Positions 1-9,066 are shown, numbered from the stretch's first letter. The stretch is DNA of 64,000 bases from Streptomyces sp. HNM0574 (GCF_012726235.1 NZ_JAASAH010000010.1:1-64000), one strand, 5' to 3'. Numbers and translations: made by a program. Notes: generated by a model from the letters alone, not told the origin.

Positions 1-3000
1 GCCGCCGCGGCCGAGAGCGTGACCGCTCCGGCCGCCGCCACCGAGACCGCCGCCACCGAGACCGCCGCCGGCGAGCCCGCCGCCGGTGCCGAGTCCGGCG
101 AGGGCGCGGCGCAGGCCGCGCGTCCGGCCAGGACCCGTCGCCGGGCGACGCGGGCGAGCGGTGCCGTGAGCACCGAGGCGGCCGCCCCGGAGACGGAGCA
201 GCCCGCAGAGGCCGAGAGCGCGGACGAGCCCAAGGGCAAGGGCCGCAGCGGCGGCAAGGCGAAGGCCGCGAAGGGCGCCCGGAAGGGCAAGTCCGCCGCC
301 GGTGAGGAGCCGGAGGCGGCCGCCGCCGAGCAGCCGCGGGACGAGAAGCCCGAGGCCGGGGACGGCAAGGGCGAGGAAGCGGAGGCGGGCGGACGTACCC
401 GTCGCCGCGCGACGCGTAAGACGGCCGCCGCCAAGAGCGGCGAGGGGGAGAAGCGTGCCCCGGCGGCCGAGGCCGCCGCCGTGTCCGCGGACACCGAGGA
501 GTCCGGCGCCGCCCCGGCACCGCGCAAGCGGCGTTCGGTGCCGCCGATGGCGATGTTCCAGGCGCCGGTGTTCACCGAGCCCGCGTTCCAGACGCCGCAG
601 AGCGCCGCCGCCGCTGCCGCCGCCGAGAGCGCCCGCACCGACGAGACCGAGGACGCCGAGGAGGCGGAGGCCGAGCAGGCCCAGGCCCCGGCCGAGGAGC
701 CGGGCCGTCGCCGTCGCCGCCGTCGCGCGGACGGTGCCGAGCCGGAGGCCGGGCGCGGCCGCCGCCGCGAGGGCCGTGAGCAGGAGCAGCCGAAGGCCGA
801 GGCCGAGGAAGCGGAAGCCGAGGAGGCGGAGACCGAGGAGGAGTCCGCCGCCGGTGCCGAGGCGGGCGAGGAGCAGGAGCGGCCGGCGCGCCGTCGTCGC
901 CGGGGCGGCCGTCGTCGCCGTCGCGGTGAGGCAGCGGAGAACGCGTCGGACGAGTCCGAGCGGGAGTCCGGCGAGGCGCAGGGCGCCGGTGCCGAGTCCG
1001 CCGGTTCGGGCGAGGCCCGCGAGGAGTCCGCCTCCGAGGAGAGCGGCCGTGAGGGCGAGGGCGAGCAGGAGAGCGAGGGCCCGTCCTCGTCCAGCAGCTC
1101 GCGCCGTCGTCGCCGTCGTCGCCGCCGCAGCGGGGACTCCGGTGAGGGCGAGGGCGCGGCGCCCGCCGAGGGCGACGACCCGGAGCGCACCGTCGTCAAG
1201 GTCCGCGAGCCGCGGAAGAAGAAGGACGAGCCGGTCGACGAGGTCCAGGCGATCAAGGGCTCGACCCGGCTTGAGGCGAAGAAGCAGCGCCGCCGTGAGG
1301 GGCGTGAGCAGGGGCGTCGCCGGGTGCCGATCATCACCGAGGCCGAGTTCCTGGCCCGCCGTGAGTCGGTCAAGCGGGAGATGATCGTCCGGCAGAGCGG
1401 CGAGCGGACGCAGATCGGCATCCTCGAGGACGACGTGCTGGTGGAGCACTTCGTCAACAAGGAGCAGTCGACGAGCTACGTCGGCAACGTCTACCTCGGC
1501 AAGGTGCAGAACGTCCTGCCGTCGATGGAGGCCGCCTTCGTCGACATCGGCAAGGGCCGCAACGCCGTGCTGTACGCGGGCGAGGTCAACTTCGAGGCGC
1601 TCGGCATGGGCAACGGCCCGCGCCGCATCGAGTCCGCGCTGAAGTCCGGCCAGTCCGTGCTCGTCCAGGTCACCAAGGACCCGATCGGGCACAAGGGCGC
1701 GCGTCTGACCAGCCAGGTCTCGCTGCCCGGCCGCTACCTGGTGTACGTGCCCGAGGGCTCGATGACGGGTATCAGCCGGAAGCTGCCGGACACCGAGCGT
1801 TCGCGGCTGAAGCAGATCCTGAAGAAGGTCGTCCCGGAGAACGCGGGCGTCATCGTCCGTACGGCGGCCGAGGGCGCCAGCGAGGACGAGCTGCGCCGGG
1901 ACGTCGAGCGGCTGCAGGCGCAGTGGGAGGACATCCAGCGCAAGTCGCAGCAGAAGGCCAGCGGCCCGACGCTGCTCTACGGCGAGCCGGACATGACCGT
2001 CCGCGTCGTGCGCGACATCTTCAACGAGGACTTCTCCAAGGTCATCGTCAGCGGCGACAAGGCGTGGGAGACGATCCACGGGTACGTCTCGCACGTCGCG
2101 CCCGACCTGTCCGACCGGCTCCAGAAGTGGACCTCGGACGTCGACGTCTTCGCGACGTACCGGATCGACGAGCAGCTGATGAAGGCGCTGGACCGCAAGG
2201 TGTGGCTGCCGAGCGGCGGTTCGCTGGTGATCGACCGGACCGAGGCGATGGTCGTCGTCGACGTCAACACCGGCAAGTTCACCGGCCAGGGCGGCAATCT
2301 CGAGGAGACCGTCACCAGGAACAACCTGGAGGCGGCCGAGGAGATCGTCCGCCAGCTGCGGCTGCGGGACCTCGGCGGCATCATCGTCATCGACTTCATC
2401 GACATGGTGCTGGAGTCCAACCGGGACCTGGTGCTGCGGCGCCTGCTGGAGTGCCTGGGCCGGGACCGTACGAAGCACCAGGTGGCCGAGGTGACCTCGC
2501 TGGGTCTGGTGCAGATGACGCGGAAGCGCGTCGGCCAGGGCCTGCTGGAGTCCTTCTCCGAGTCCTGCGTGCACTGCAACGGCCGCGGCGTGATCGTGCA
2601 CATGGAGCAGCCCTCCTCGGCGGGCGGCGGCGGTGCCGCCGGCGGCAAGAAGGGCAAGAAGAAGGGCAAGGGCGGCGGCGACCGGCCCTCCGGCCAGGAG
2701 GCCGAGGCGCAGGAGCAGCCCGCGGTTTCCGAGGAGAAGCCTGAGAAGGGCGAGAAGCGCGGCAGGCAGCGGGACGCCGCGGCCGCCGAGGAGGAGCCGA
2801 AGGCGCTTCCCGAGCCGGACTTCGTCCCGGACGAGGAGCTGTACAGCAGCGCCGCCGAGGCGGAGGCCGCGGCCTCGCGCGGCGGTGGCCGCTCGCGCCG
2901 TCGCGGCGCGCGCAAGGCGAGCGCGCCCGCGGGTTCGCCGCAGCCGGTGGCCGAGCCGGGAAAGGACGGCGGCCCCGTGCCGGCCGTTCCCTCGGAGAGC

Positions 3001-3930
3001 GGCTCCGTGAGTGGTGGCGCGGCCGCGGCTGAGGAGCCGGCGGCCGGGGCCCCGGCCGCGCAGGCCGGTACGGCGGAGCCGGAGGCGGCGCGTCCGGCCC
3101 GGTCGCGGCGCCGCGCCTCGCGCAAGGCGAGCGCGCCGGCGGGGTCGCCGTCCGCTGCGGAGCCGGCCACGGAGCCGGAGCCGGCTTCGGCTTCGGCTTC
3201 GGCTTCGGACGAGGGTGCGCAGGCGCCTGCCGCCGAGCCGGTGCAGGCCGCCGCTCCGGCGGTGGCCGAGGCTCCGGCCGAGCAGCCCGCGCCCCGTGCG
3301 CGGCGCCGGGCCAGCCGGAAGGTGAGCGCGCCCGCGGGTTCGCCGACGGAGTCCGAGGCCGCGGGGTCGATCGTGGTCCCGGCCGCGCCCGCCGTCTCTC
3401 CCGAGCCGGTGGCCGAGGCCGCTCCCGTCGTCGAGGCCGAGGTCCCGGCGGAGGCCGCCGCTCCGGCGCGGTCCCGTCGCCGGGTGACGCGGAAGGTGTC
3501 GGCTCCGGCCGGTTCGCCCGCGTCCTCGGAGGAGGGCGCCGTCACGGTCGTCCCGGCCGAGGAGCCGGGCGAGGCGACGGCCGAGGAGGCCGCGCCCGCC
3601 AAGAAGGCCGCGAAGAAGGCCCCGGCGAAGAAGGCGGCGGCCAAGAAGGCGCCCGCCAAGAAGGCCGCGGCGAAGTCCACGGCGGCGAAGAAGAGCACGG
3701 CGAAGAAGGCCGCGGCCAAGAAGACCGCCGAGGCCGAGGCCCCGGCGGAGCAGGCCGAGGCGTCCGAGCCGGCCCCGGCGAAGAAGGCTCCGGCCAAGAA
3801 GTCGGCCGCCAAGAAGACGGCGGCGAAGAAGGCCCCGGCGAAGAAGACGGCTGCCAAGAAGACCGCCGCGAAGAAGACCGCGGCGGCCGAGGAGCAGGCG
3901 CCTTCGGTCTCGGCACCCGCCGAGGACTGA
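1..3930 (+). CDS. rne: Ribonuclease E/G family endoribonuclease (5' end outside window)
   Basis: RNase E/G cuts single-stranded RNA in mRNA decay and rRNA/tRNA processing. The frame is open from base 1, and a GTG at 19 is only the first start codon inside the window, so the true start is probably upstream. Counting from that GTG, residues 1-450 are Ala/Glu/Arg-rich and look disordered. The catalytic core begins near 455 with an S1-like RNA-binding stretch (SYVGNVYLGKV). Two acidic segments follow, VVVDVNTGKFTG near 748 and IDFIDM near 791, which hold the metal-binding aspartates of the family. CVHCNGRG at 850 matches the zinc-link cysteines. The tail after 880 is again low complexity, with four copies of a basic 15-residue repeat and a histone-like Lys/Ala-rich end. 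At over 1300 residues with a central core, it matches the long Streptomyces form. rplU and rpmA lie downstream, the usual order. Confidence 0.93.
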   Translation, partial: AAAAESVTAPAAATETAATETAAGEPAAGAESGEGAAQAARPARTRRRATRASGAVSTEAAAPETEQPAEAESADEPKGKGRSGGKAKAAKGARKGKSAAGEEPEAAAAEQPRDEKPEAGDGKGEEAEAGGRTRRRATRKTAAAKSGEGEKRAPAAEAAAVSADTEESGAAPAPRKRRSVPPMAMFQAPVFTEPAFQTPQSAAAAAAAESARTDETEDAEEAEAEQAQAPAEEPGRRRRRRRADGAEPEAGRGRRREGREQEQPKAEAEEAEAEEAETEEESAAGAEAGEEQERPARRRRRGGRRRRRGEAAENASDESERESGEAQGAGAESAGSGEAREESASEESGREGEGEQESEGPSSSSSSRRRRRRRRRSGDSGEGEGAAPAEGDDPERTVVKVREPRKKKDEPVDEVQAIKGSTRLEAKKQRRREGREQGRRRVPIITEAEFLARRESVKREMIVRQSGERTQIGILEDDVLVEHFVNKEQSTSYVGNVYLGKVQNVLPSMEAAFVDIGKGRNAVLYAGEVNFEALGMGNGPRRIESALKSGQSVLVQVTKDPIGHKGARLTSQVSLPGRYLVYVPEGSMTGISRKLPDTERSRLKQILKKVVPENAGVIVRTAAEGASEDELRRDVERLQAQWEDIQRKSQQKASGPTLLYGEPDMTVRVVRDIFNEDFSKVIVSGDKAWETIHGYVSHVAPDLSDRLQKWTSDVDVFATYRIDEQLMKALDRKVWLPSGGSLVIDRTEAMVVVDVNTGKFTGQGGNLEETVTRNNLEAAEEIVRQLRLRDLGGIIVIDFIDMVLESNRDLVLRRLLECLGRDRTKHQVAEVTSLGLVQMTRKRVGQGLLESFSESCVHCNGRGVIVHMEQPSSAGGGGAAGGKKGKKKGKGGGDRPSGQEAEAQEQPAVSEEKPEKGEKRGRQRDAAAAEEEPKALPEPDFVPDEELYSSAAEAEAAASRGGGRSRRRGARKASAPAGSPQPVAEPGKDGGPVPAVPSESGSVSGGAAAAEEPAAGAPAAQAGTAEPEAARPARSRRRASRKASAPAGSPSAAEPATEPEPASASASASDEGAQAPAAEPVQAAAPAVAEAPAEQPAPRARRRASRKVSAPAGSPTESEAAGSIVVPAAPAVSPEPVAEAAPVVEAEVPAEAAAPARSRRRVTRKVSAPAGSPASSEEGAVTVVPAEEPGEATAEEAAPAKKAAKKAPAKKAAAKKAPAKKAAAKSTAAKKSTAKKAAAKKTAEAEAPAEQAEASEPAPAKKAPAKKSAAKKTAAKKAPAKKTAAKKTAAKKTAAAEEQAPSVSAPAED
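2896..3519 (+). repeat. Four copies of a basic 15-residue repeat in the RNase E tail
   Basis: Four in-frame copies of the pattern RRR-x-x-RK-x-SAPAGSP lie at 2896-2940, 3106-3150, 3301-3345 and 3475-3519. Acidic or Ala/Pro-rich linkers of about 130-165 bases separate them. The variable residues are GA/A, AS/A, AS/V and VT/V. Shorter relatives (RTRRRATR) occur near the N-terminus. Such basic patches in a disordered tail are plausible RNA- or partner-binding motifs; that role is inferred. Confidence 0.85.
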
Positions 3931-3955
3931 CCGCCGGTCCGTGCGCGGAGCCAGG

Positions 3956-3986
3956 AAGCCCCCGTCCGTCACCCGGGCGGGGGCTT
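3956..3986 (+). terminator. Terminator after rne
   Basis: A GC-rich hairpin 26 bases after the rne stop: a 13-base arm beginning AAGCCCCCG pairs with an arm ending CGGGGGCTT, with one wobble pair and a 5-base loop. There is no long T-tract, as is common in Streptomyces. Confidence 0.7.
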
Positions 3987-4029
3987 CCCCGTGCCCCGCA
4001 CAGCTGCTCCGGGGCGTCTACCACCCGGT

Positions 4030-4058
4030 TTGACCTGCGAGTCGGCGCCCCGTAGCCT
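4030..4058 (+). promoter_or_regulatory. Promoter for rplU-rpmA
   Basis: TTGACC at 4030-4035 and TAGCCT at 4053-4058 are separated by 17 bases, a near-ideal housekeeping-sigma promoter. Transcription would start near 4065 and leave a leader of about 180 bases before rplU. Confidence 0.75.
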
Positions 4059-4064
4059 TGACCG

Positions 4065-4244
4065 TCGGCATATCGGACAGGTATGCCGCGCTCCTGAGCA
4101 ACTCCCTCCCGAGGCTCGTCCGAGGCCCGGGAGAGGCCGCTCAATCCTTCCGGATCAGCCCGTGGGCGAGGAACGGTTCTCCGTGTCCTGGCTGCGGCGG
4201 GCGGCTGGCGTCAGGAGTCCCGAAGCGAGCGAGAGAGAGCTAGC
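4065..4244 (+). promoter_or_regulatory. Structured 5' leader of rplU
   Basis: About 180 untranslated bases lie between the predicted start point and the rplU GTG. They hold a stable hairpin at about 4113-4140 (CTCCCG pairing with CGGGAG). Ribosomal-protein operons in other bacteria often carry autoregulatory leaders, including one for L21. Only length, position and one hairpin support that reading here. Confidence 0.35.
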
Positions 4245-4568
4245 GTGTACGCGATCGTGCGCACCGGCGGCCGCCAGCAGAAGGTTTCTGTGGGCGACGT
4301 CATCGAGGTTGACCGGATTTCCGAGAGCAAGGTCGGCGACAACGTCGAGCTCTCGACCCTGCTCGTGGTCGACGGCGACGCCGTCACCAGCGACCCGTGG
4401 GTTCTGGACGGTGTGAAGGTCTCCGCCGAGGTGGTGGACCACCACAAGGGCGACAAGATCCGTATCCAGAAGTACAAGAACAAGACTGGTTACAAGAAGC
4501 GGATCGGTCACCGTCAGCTGCACACCGCGCTGAAGATCACCGGCATCCCCGCCCCGGCCAAGAAGTAA
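4245..4568 (+). CDS. rplU: 50S ribosomal protein L21
   Basis: A 107-residue bL21 protein of the large subunit, which binds 23S rRNA. It begins MYAIVRTGGRQQKVSVGD and contains the conserved KYKNKTGYKKRIGHRQ segment near the C-terminus. The start is GTG and is placed by the conserved MYAIV beginning. The upstream sequence is only a weak ribosome-binding site (GAGAGAG). rpmA follows after 13 bases, so the pair is co-transcribed from the promoter at 4030. Confidence 0.97.
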   Translation: MYAIVRTGGRQQKVSVGDVIEVDRISESKVGDNVELSTLLVVDGDAVTSDPWVLDGVKVSAEVVDHHKGDKIRIQKYKNKTGYKKRIGHRQLHTALKITGIPAPAKK

Positions 4569-4581
4569 GGACTGAGGAGAC

Positions 4582-4839
4582 ATGGCACACAAGAAGGGCG
4601 CATCGTCCACTCGGAACGGTCGCGATTCCAACCCGCAGTATCTCGGCGTGAAGCGCTTCGGCGGTCAGCGCGTCAACGCAGGTGAGATCCTGGTCCGCCA
4701 GCGTGGCACGCACTTCCACCCGGGCAAGGGCGTCGGCCGTGGCGGCGACGACACGCTGTTCGCGCTCGACCAGGGTGCCGTGCAGTTCGGCACCTTCCGC
4801 GGCCGCAAGGTCGTGAACATCGTCCCGGCCGCTGAGTAA
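4582..4839 (+). CDS. rpmA: 50S ribosomal protein L27
   Basis: An 85-residue bL27 protein located near the peptidyl-transferase centre. It shows the family signature from the start (MAHKKGASSTRNGRDS) and the LVRQRGTHFHPG motif. The ribosome-binding site AGGAG lies just before the ATG. There is no N-terminal extension requiring cleavage, unlike the Firmicutes form. It is the second gene of the rplU operon; a long stem-loop follows the stop. Confidence 0.97.
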   Translation: MAHKKGASSTRNGRDSNPQYLGVKRFGGQRVNAGEILVRQRGTHFHPGKGVGRGGDDTLFALDQGAVQFGTFRGRKVVNIVPAAE

Positions 4840-4878
4840 TCAGCTTCTCTTCAGCCGGGTTCGACACAGAGCCTGATC

Positions 4879-4945
4879 CGAGGGCGGACCGCCTCCCCTT
4901 CCTGCGTACGGACACCGTGCGCCCGGGGAGCGAGGTCCGCCCTCG
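4879..4945 (+). terminator. Long stem-loop between rpmA and obgE
   Basis: Perfect 12-base inverted repeats at 4879-4890 and 4934-4945 (CGAGGGCGGACC and its complement) enclose a further CTCCCC/GGGGAG pairing. This makes one extended hairpin of 67 bases. It probably ends or attenuates rplU-rpmA transcription before obgE. Confidence 0.6.
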
Positions 4946-5098
4946 GTGCTGTGAGCGGCCGGAACCTGGGCCGTTCGCCCACCATGGAGTGCACGGCGGG
5001 TACGCCGCGGGCCGCACGGCCCAGGCAGTCATCCGACGTACCGCCGGGCACCCACAGACATTCCTGATCACAGACTGCGTACGCCGGGAGGCTCCCTC

Positions 5099-6544
5099 AT
5101 GACCACCTTCGTGGACCGCGTCGAGCTGCATGTCGCCGCGGGTAACGGTGGCCACGGCTGCGCGTCCGTGCACCGCGAGAAGTTCAAGCCGCTCGGCGGC
5201 CCGGACGGGGGCAACGGCGGCCGCGGCGGTGACGTCGTCCTCGTCGTCGACCCGGACGTGACGACGCTCCTCGACTACCACCACAGCCCGCACCGCAAGG
5301 CCACCAACGGCAAGCCGGGCGAGGGCGGGCACCGCTCGGGCGCCGACGGCCGGACGCTGGTCCTGCCCGTGCCCGACGGCACCGTCGTCCTCGACAAGCA
5401 GGGCAACGTGCTCGCCGACATGGTCGGCAAGGGCACCACCTTCGTCGCCGCGCCGGGCGGCCGCGGCGGCCTGGGGAACGCGGCGCTGGCCTCGGCCCGC
5501 CGCAAGGCCCCCGGGTTCGCGCTGCTCGGTGAGCCGGGCGAGACGCAGGACGTCGTGCTGGAGCTCAAGACGGTCGCGGACGTCGCGCTCGTCGGCTACC
5601 CCTCGGCCGGCAAGTCCTCGCTGATCTCGGTGCTCTCGGCGGCCAAGCCGAAGATCGCCGACTACCCGTTCACGACCCTGGTGCCCAACCTCGGTGTCGT
5701 CACGGCCGGTTCGACCGTCTTCACCATGGCCGACGTGCCCGGGCTGATCCCCGGCGCGAGCGAGGGCCGCGGGCTCGGCCTGGAGTTCCTCCGGCACGTC
5801 GAGCGCTGCTCCGTCCTCGTCCACGTGCTGGACTGCGCGACGCTGGAGAACGACCGCGACCCGGTCAGCGACCTGGACATCATCGAGGAGGAGCTGGCCC
5901 AGTACGGCGGCCTGGACGACCGTCCGCGCCTCGTCGTGCTCAACAAGGTCGACATCCCGGACGGCAAGGACCTCGCCGACATGATCCGGCCCGACCTGGA
6001 GGCCCGCGGCTTCCCGGTGCTGGAGGTCTCGGCCGTCTCGCGGCAGGGCCTCAAGGAGCTGAGCTACGCCCTCGGGAAGATCATCGAGGAGGCACGCGCG
6101 GCGGAGCCGGAGCAGGAGGCGACCCGCGTCGTCATCCGCCCGAAGGCCGTCGACGACGCCGGGTTCACGGTGACGAAGGAGGACGAGGCGTTCTTCCGCG
6201 TCCGGGGCGAGAAGCCCGAACGCTGGGTCCGCCAGACCGACTTCAACAACGAGGAGGCCGTCGGCTACCTCGCGGACCGGCTCAACCGCCTCGGCGTCGA
6301 GGCCGAGCTGCACAAGGCGGGCGCCCGCGCGGGCGACGGCGTGGCCATCGGCCCCGAGGAGAACGCCGTCGTCTTCGACTGGGAGCCGCTGGTGGTCGCG
6401 GGCGCCGAGATGCTCGGCCGCCGCGGCGAGGACCACCGGCTCGACGCCGCCCCGCGTCCGGCCGCGCAGCGCCGCCGCGACCGGCAGGCGGAGCGCGACG
6501 AAGCGCTCGGCGAGTACGAGGACTTCGACCCCTACGAGGGCTGA
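5099..6544 (+). CDS. obgE: Obg family GTPase
   Basis: Obg is an essential GTP-binding protein linked to late 50S assembly, stress signalling and, in Streptomyces, onset of differentiation. The 481-residue protein has the glycine-rich Obg fold first (FVDRVELHVAAGNGGHGC, GGPDGGNGGRGGD). The G domain follows, with P-loop GYPSAGKSS at 166-174, DVPGLIPGASEGRG (G3) and NKVD (G4). A C-terminal OCT domain spans roughly residues 340-420, followed by an acidic tail. The ATG has a GGGAGG ribosome-binding site 7 bases upstream. It has its own 259-base upstream region after the rpmA hairpin. Confidence 0.96.
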   Translation: MTTFVDRVELHVAAGNGGHGCASVHREKFKPLGGPDGGNGGRGGDVVLVVDPDVTTLLDYHHSPHRKATNGKPGEGGHRSGADGRTLVLPVPDGTVVLDKQGNVLADMVGKGTTFVAAPGGRGGLGNAALASARRKAPGFALLGEPGETQDVVLELKTVADVALVGYPSAGKSSLISVLSAAKPKIADYPFTTLVPNLGVVTAGSTVFTMADVPGLIPGASEGRGLGLEFLRHVERCSVLVHVLDCATLENDRDPVSDLDIIEEELAQYGGLDDRPRLVVLNKVDIPDGKDLADMIRPDLEARGFPVLEVSAVSRQGLKELSYALGKIIEEARAAEPEQEATRVVIRPKAVDDAGFTVTKEDEAFFRVRGEKPERWVRQTDFNNEEAVGYLADRLNRLGVEAELHKAGARAGDGVAIGPEENAVVFDWEPLVVAGAEMLGRRGEDHRLDAAPRPAAQRRRDRQAERDEALGEYEDFDPYEG

Positions 6545-6579
6545 GCCGGCGGGGCTCGCCCCCGGTCGCACGGCACGCA

Positions 6580-6615
6580 GAGGGCCCCGGAGCGGAAATC
6601 CGCTCCGGGGCCCTC
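6580..6615. terminator. Bidirectional terminator between obgE and the reverse-strand gene
   Basis: An essentially perfect 17-base-pair inverted repeat (GAGGGCCCCGGAGCGGA, two-base centre AA, then its complement) lies between the convergent stops at 6544 and 6634. It can serve both strands. Confidence 0.85.
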
Positions 6616-6633
6616 GTCATGCGTCCGCGTGCG

Positions 6634-8760
6634 TCAGACGTTCACGCTGTCGGCGCCCTCCGACTCGCCGCCGTCGGCCGGGGGCTCGGCGCCGTGCGGG
6701 TCCAACTCCCGTTCCTCGGCGGCCTCTTCGGCCTCCGTCTGGGCGTGCGACTCGCGCTGGCCGGGGATGTCGGCCGCGCGCTGCGCGACCCGCTCGGCCC
6801 GGGCCTCCGCCTCGCCGCACAGGTCGAGCGCCGCCTGGTTGAAGCGGGCCAGGGACGGCGGGTCCGAGGGCCCGAGCAGGTGCACCTTCAGCTCCTGGCG
6901 GGCGTCGGCCAGGGCGTCCTTCTCCGGCGAGCGGACGGACTCCAGCAGGGCCGGGATCTCCGTCGCCTCGGGCGAGAGGATCGTCGCGGCCCGCACCGTC
7001 GGGAAACCGGTGCGGAAGTCGTCCTCGGACAGGCCGCTGGTGTTGGCCACCGCGTACGGCTTCTCGCTCGACAGGTAGTCGGAGACGACCGAGGAGACGT
7101 CGGAGATCAGCAGGTCGGCCTGGTTGAAGCAGGAGTAGATCGCCGGGCGGGGGCCGGTGATGATCTGGTGCTCCCACTCGGGCAGCGAGTTCCAGAACGC
7201 CTCCTGCCAGGCGGCGGTGGCGGCCTCGACGCGGGCCGCGCGGTCGCCGTCGGGCTGCGCCTGGAGCATCATCCGCTCGCCCTCGTCGGCGCCCTTGCGG
7301 AACTTGGTGCTGGTCAGCGCCTGGAGCTCCTCCGTGGCACGGGCCAGCGCCTCGGCGGCCCCGGGGCCGGGACGCTCACCGGCGCGCTGCGCGTTCGCCT
7401 CGGCGATCATGGCCTGGATGCGCTGGTTCGCGGCGCCCGCGCGCGGGTCGACGGAGCCGGTCATCGGGTGCGGCTTGTAGTGCAGCCGGACGGAGGGGTC
7501 GGCGAGCAGCGCACGGACGATGTTCTCGCCCGCGAGGATCACCGAGGTGTTGCCCGGGTCGTTCGTCCAGCCCTCCCACGTCGGCGCGTACAGCACCGTG
7601 GTGTACCGGCCCTGCGGCGGGCCCGCGTAGGGCTCGATCGGGGACAGCTGCGGGCGGCCGACCTCGACGACGTCCTTGTCGTCCACGCCGATGTCGGCGA
7701 GCTGGTAGCGCTCGCGCGCGGCCGGGCCGGCGACCCAGATCTCGTCGTACGCCTTGGCGTAGGGGTTGCAGGAGGAGAGCTTGTCGCTCTCGCCGTGGTT
7801 GATGAAGGCGTGCTTGATCGTGGGGATGCGCAGCACCTGGGAGGTCTTGCCGGAGTTGGCCGGGTGCAGCAGCATCTTGAGCGTGGAGTGCTCCAGGTGC
7901 ATCAGGTGGGCGACCTTCGGGATACAGACGATCGGGATGTCCGTCGCGTCGATCTTCTGCACCATGAAGCGCTCGCGGAGCACGATGACGGGGTTGCCGT
8001 CGAGCTTGGCGAGCGTGGAGAGCCACATGTTGGCCTGGTAGGCGGAGCTGGTGCCGCCGGAGAAGTACATGCCGACGGTCGGCCGGTACTCGGCCAGCCA
8101 GTCGTCCAGCCACTGCAGGACGCGCTGCTCGTTCGCGTGCCGCTTCTTGGGCAGGAGCCAGGTGCCCAGGTGCACGGCGCTGCCGAGGGACAGCAGGAAG
8201 CTGACGCTGACGCCGACCAGGCCCCAGACGGACGAGGACAGCATGGCGCTCAGCATCAGACCGACCGTGCCGGGGATGGAGAAGCGCAGCAGGCGGCGGC
8301 TGGGCTGGCGGGCCAGCAGCTTCGGGGGAGCGGTGGACAGCCCCAGGCCCGAGGCGTCGATGTTGCGGGTGACGATCGGCAGCGTGCGGCTGCGGCGCAC
8401 CAGCTGGGCGACGGACTGGCACAGGAAGTGCGCGGCGTACGCGGCCAGCAGGAGCAGGGTGAGCGGGCGCTCGATGTCCGGGGGGACGTCCGGCAGACGC
8501 ACCAGCCCGATGACGATCAGCATGTCGCGCAGCAGCTGGCGCGTGGTGACGTCGAAGCGGACCTTGCCCAGGAGGGCCAGCAGGCGGGGCTGTTTGTGCG
8601 TGAGATAGAGGTCGAGCGCGATCCCCGCCAGGGAGGCGGTGACGAAGACGGGCACGTTCGGTAGCAGCGCACCCGCGAGCTGCGCGGCGTAGAACACCAG
8701 CAGCGCGAGAAGCGCCGCCAGCTGGACGGCGCGTCGGGATGAGAGACCGGCAGAGGGCAC
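6634..8760 (-). CDS. Membrane-anchored CDP-glycerol glycerophosphotransferase-like protein
   Basis: A 708-residue protein with two parts. The first roughly 240 residues carry several hydrophobic segments (such as AALLALLVFYAAQLAGALL and the paired segments near LRFSIPGTVGLMLSAML). The C-terminal part resembles the CDP-glycerol glycerophosphotransferase family, GT-B-type enzymes that polymerise teichoic-acid-like chains: SGGTSSAYQANMWLSTL, KHAFINHGESDK, VLYAPTWEGW and LHYKPHPMTGS. The GTG at 8758-8760 is chosen because AGGAG lies 8 bases upstream; the frame stays open further 5' but would run into the proB upstream region. A hairpin at 8790-8814 lies in the leader. A role in cell-wall glycopolymer synthesis is inferred; the polymer is unknown. 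Confidence 0.8.
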   Translation of the reverse strand: MPSAGLSSRRAVQLAALLALLVFYAAQLAGALLPNVPVFVTASLAGIALDLYLTHKQPRLLALLGKVRFDVTTRQLLRDMLIVIGLVRLPDVPPDIERPLTLLLLAAYAAHFLCQSVAQLVRRSRTLPIVTRNIDASGLGLSTAPPKLLARQPSRRLLRFSIPGTVGLMLSAMLSSSVWGLVGVSVSFLLSLGSAVHLGTWLLPKKRHANEQRVLQWLDDWLAEYRPTVGMYFSGGTSSAYQANMWLSTLAKLDGNPVIVLRERFMVQKIDATDIPIVCIPKVAHLMHLEHSTLKMLLHPANSGKTSQVLRIPTIKHAFINHGESDKLSSCNPYAKAYDEIWVAGPAARERYQLADIGVDDKDVVEVGRPQLSPIEPYAGPPQGRYTTVLYAPTWEGWTNDPGNTSVILAGENIVRALLADPSVRLHYKPHPMTGSVDPRAGAANQRIQAMIAEANAQRAGERPGPGAAEALARATEELQALTSTKFRKGADEGERMMLQAQPDGDRAARVEAATAAWQEAFWNSLPEWEHQIITGPRPAIYSCFNQADLLISDVSSVVSDYLSSEKPYAVANTSGLSEDDFRTGFPTVRAATILSPEATEIPALLESVRSPEKDALADARQELKVHLLGPSDPPSLARFNQAALDLCGEAEARAERVAQRAADIPGQRESHAQTEAEEAAEERELDPHGAEPPADGGESEGADSVNV

Positions 8761-9066
8761 GGGCTGGGCTCCTGGCAGGAGGTCGAGTGGCAGCCGGAGA
8801 GACCTCCGGGCTGCATGCGGACTGGGGAAACGGCCGCTGAGGGGGCCGCAGTCGACCACTGACCGTATGACGGTCCCGGCCCCGGGCACAATCTTCGGCG
8901 TCACCACCACGTCGGAAGAGGGGCGAAGTGTGGTATTCCCCGCTGTCCGCCGACCGGAACCGGTGCGCGCCCCGGACCTGCGCTGACGTAGATTGCTTGC
9001 GGAAGACCGGGCGGCCGCCGGGCGGTCGGCCGGGCAGGTGGGGCGAGCGCAAAGGACTGTGCGGAC
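8761..9066. other. Divergent intergenic region
   Basis: These 306 bases separate the reverse-strand transferase from proB. They contain a GCAGCCGGAG...CTCCGGGCTGC hairpin (8790-8814) in the transferase leader and a TAGATT -10-like hexamer at 8989-8994 facing proB without a convincing -35. No gene or RNA was recognised. Confidence 0.5.

Noticed and set aside
1977..3857. Long reverse-strand open frame (626 codons) opposite rne
   Set aside because: It is the antisense of the repetitive Ala/Lys/Glu-rich rne tail; its Ala/Ser/Thr composition and lack of any family match are typical shadow coding in GC-rich DNA.
4673..6571. Long reverse-strand open frame opposite obgE
   Set aside because: It is antisense to a clearly conserved gene and overlaps rpmA, with no recognisable domain.
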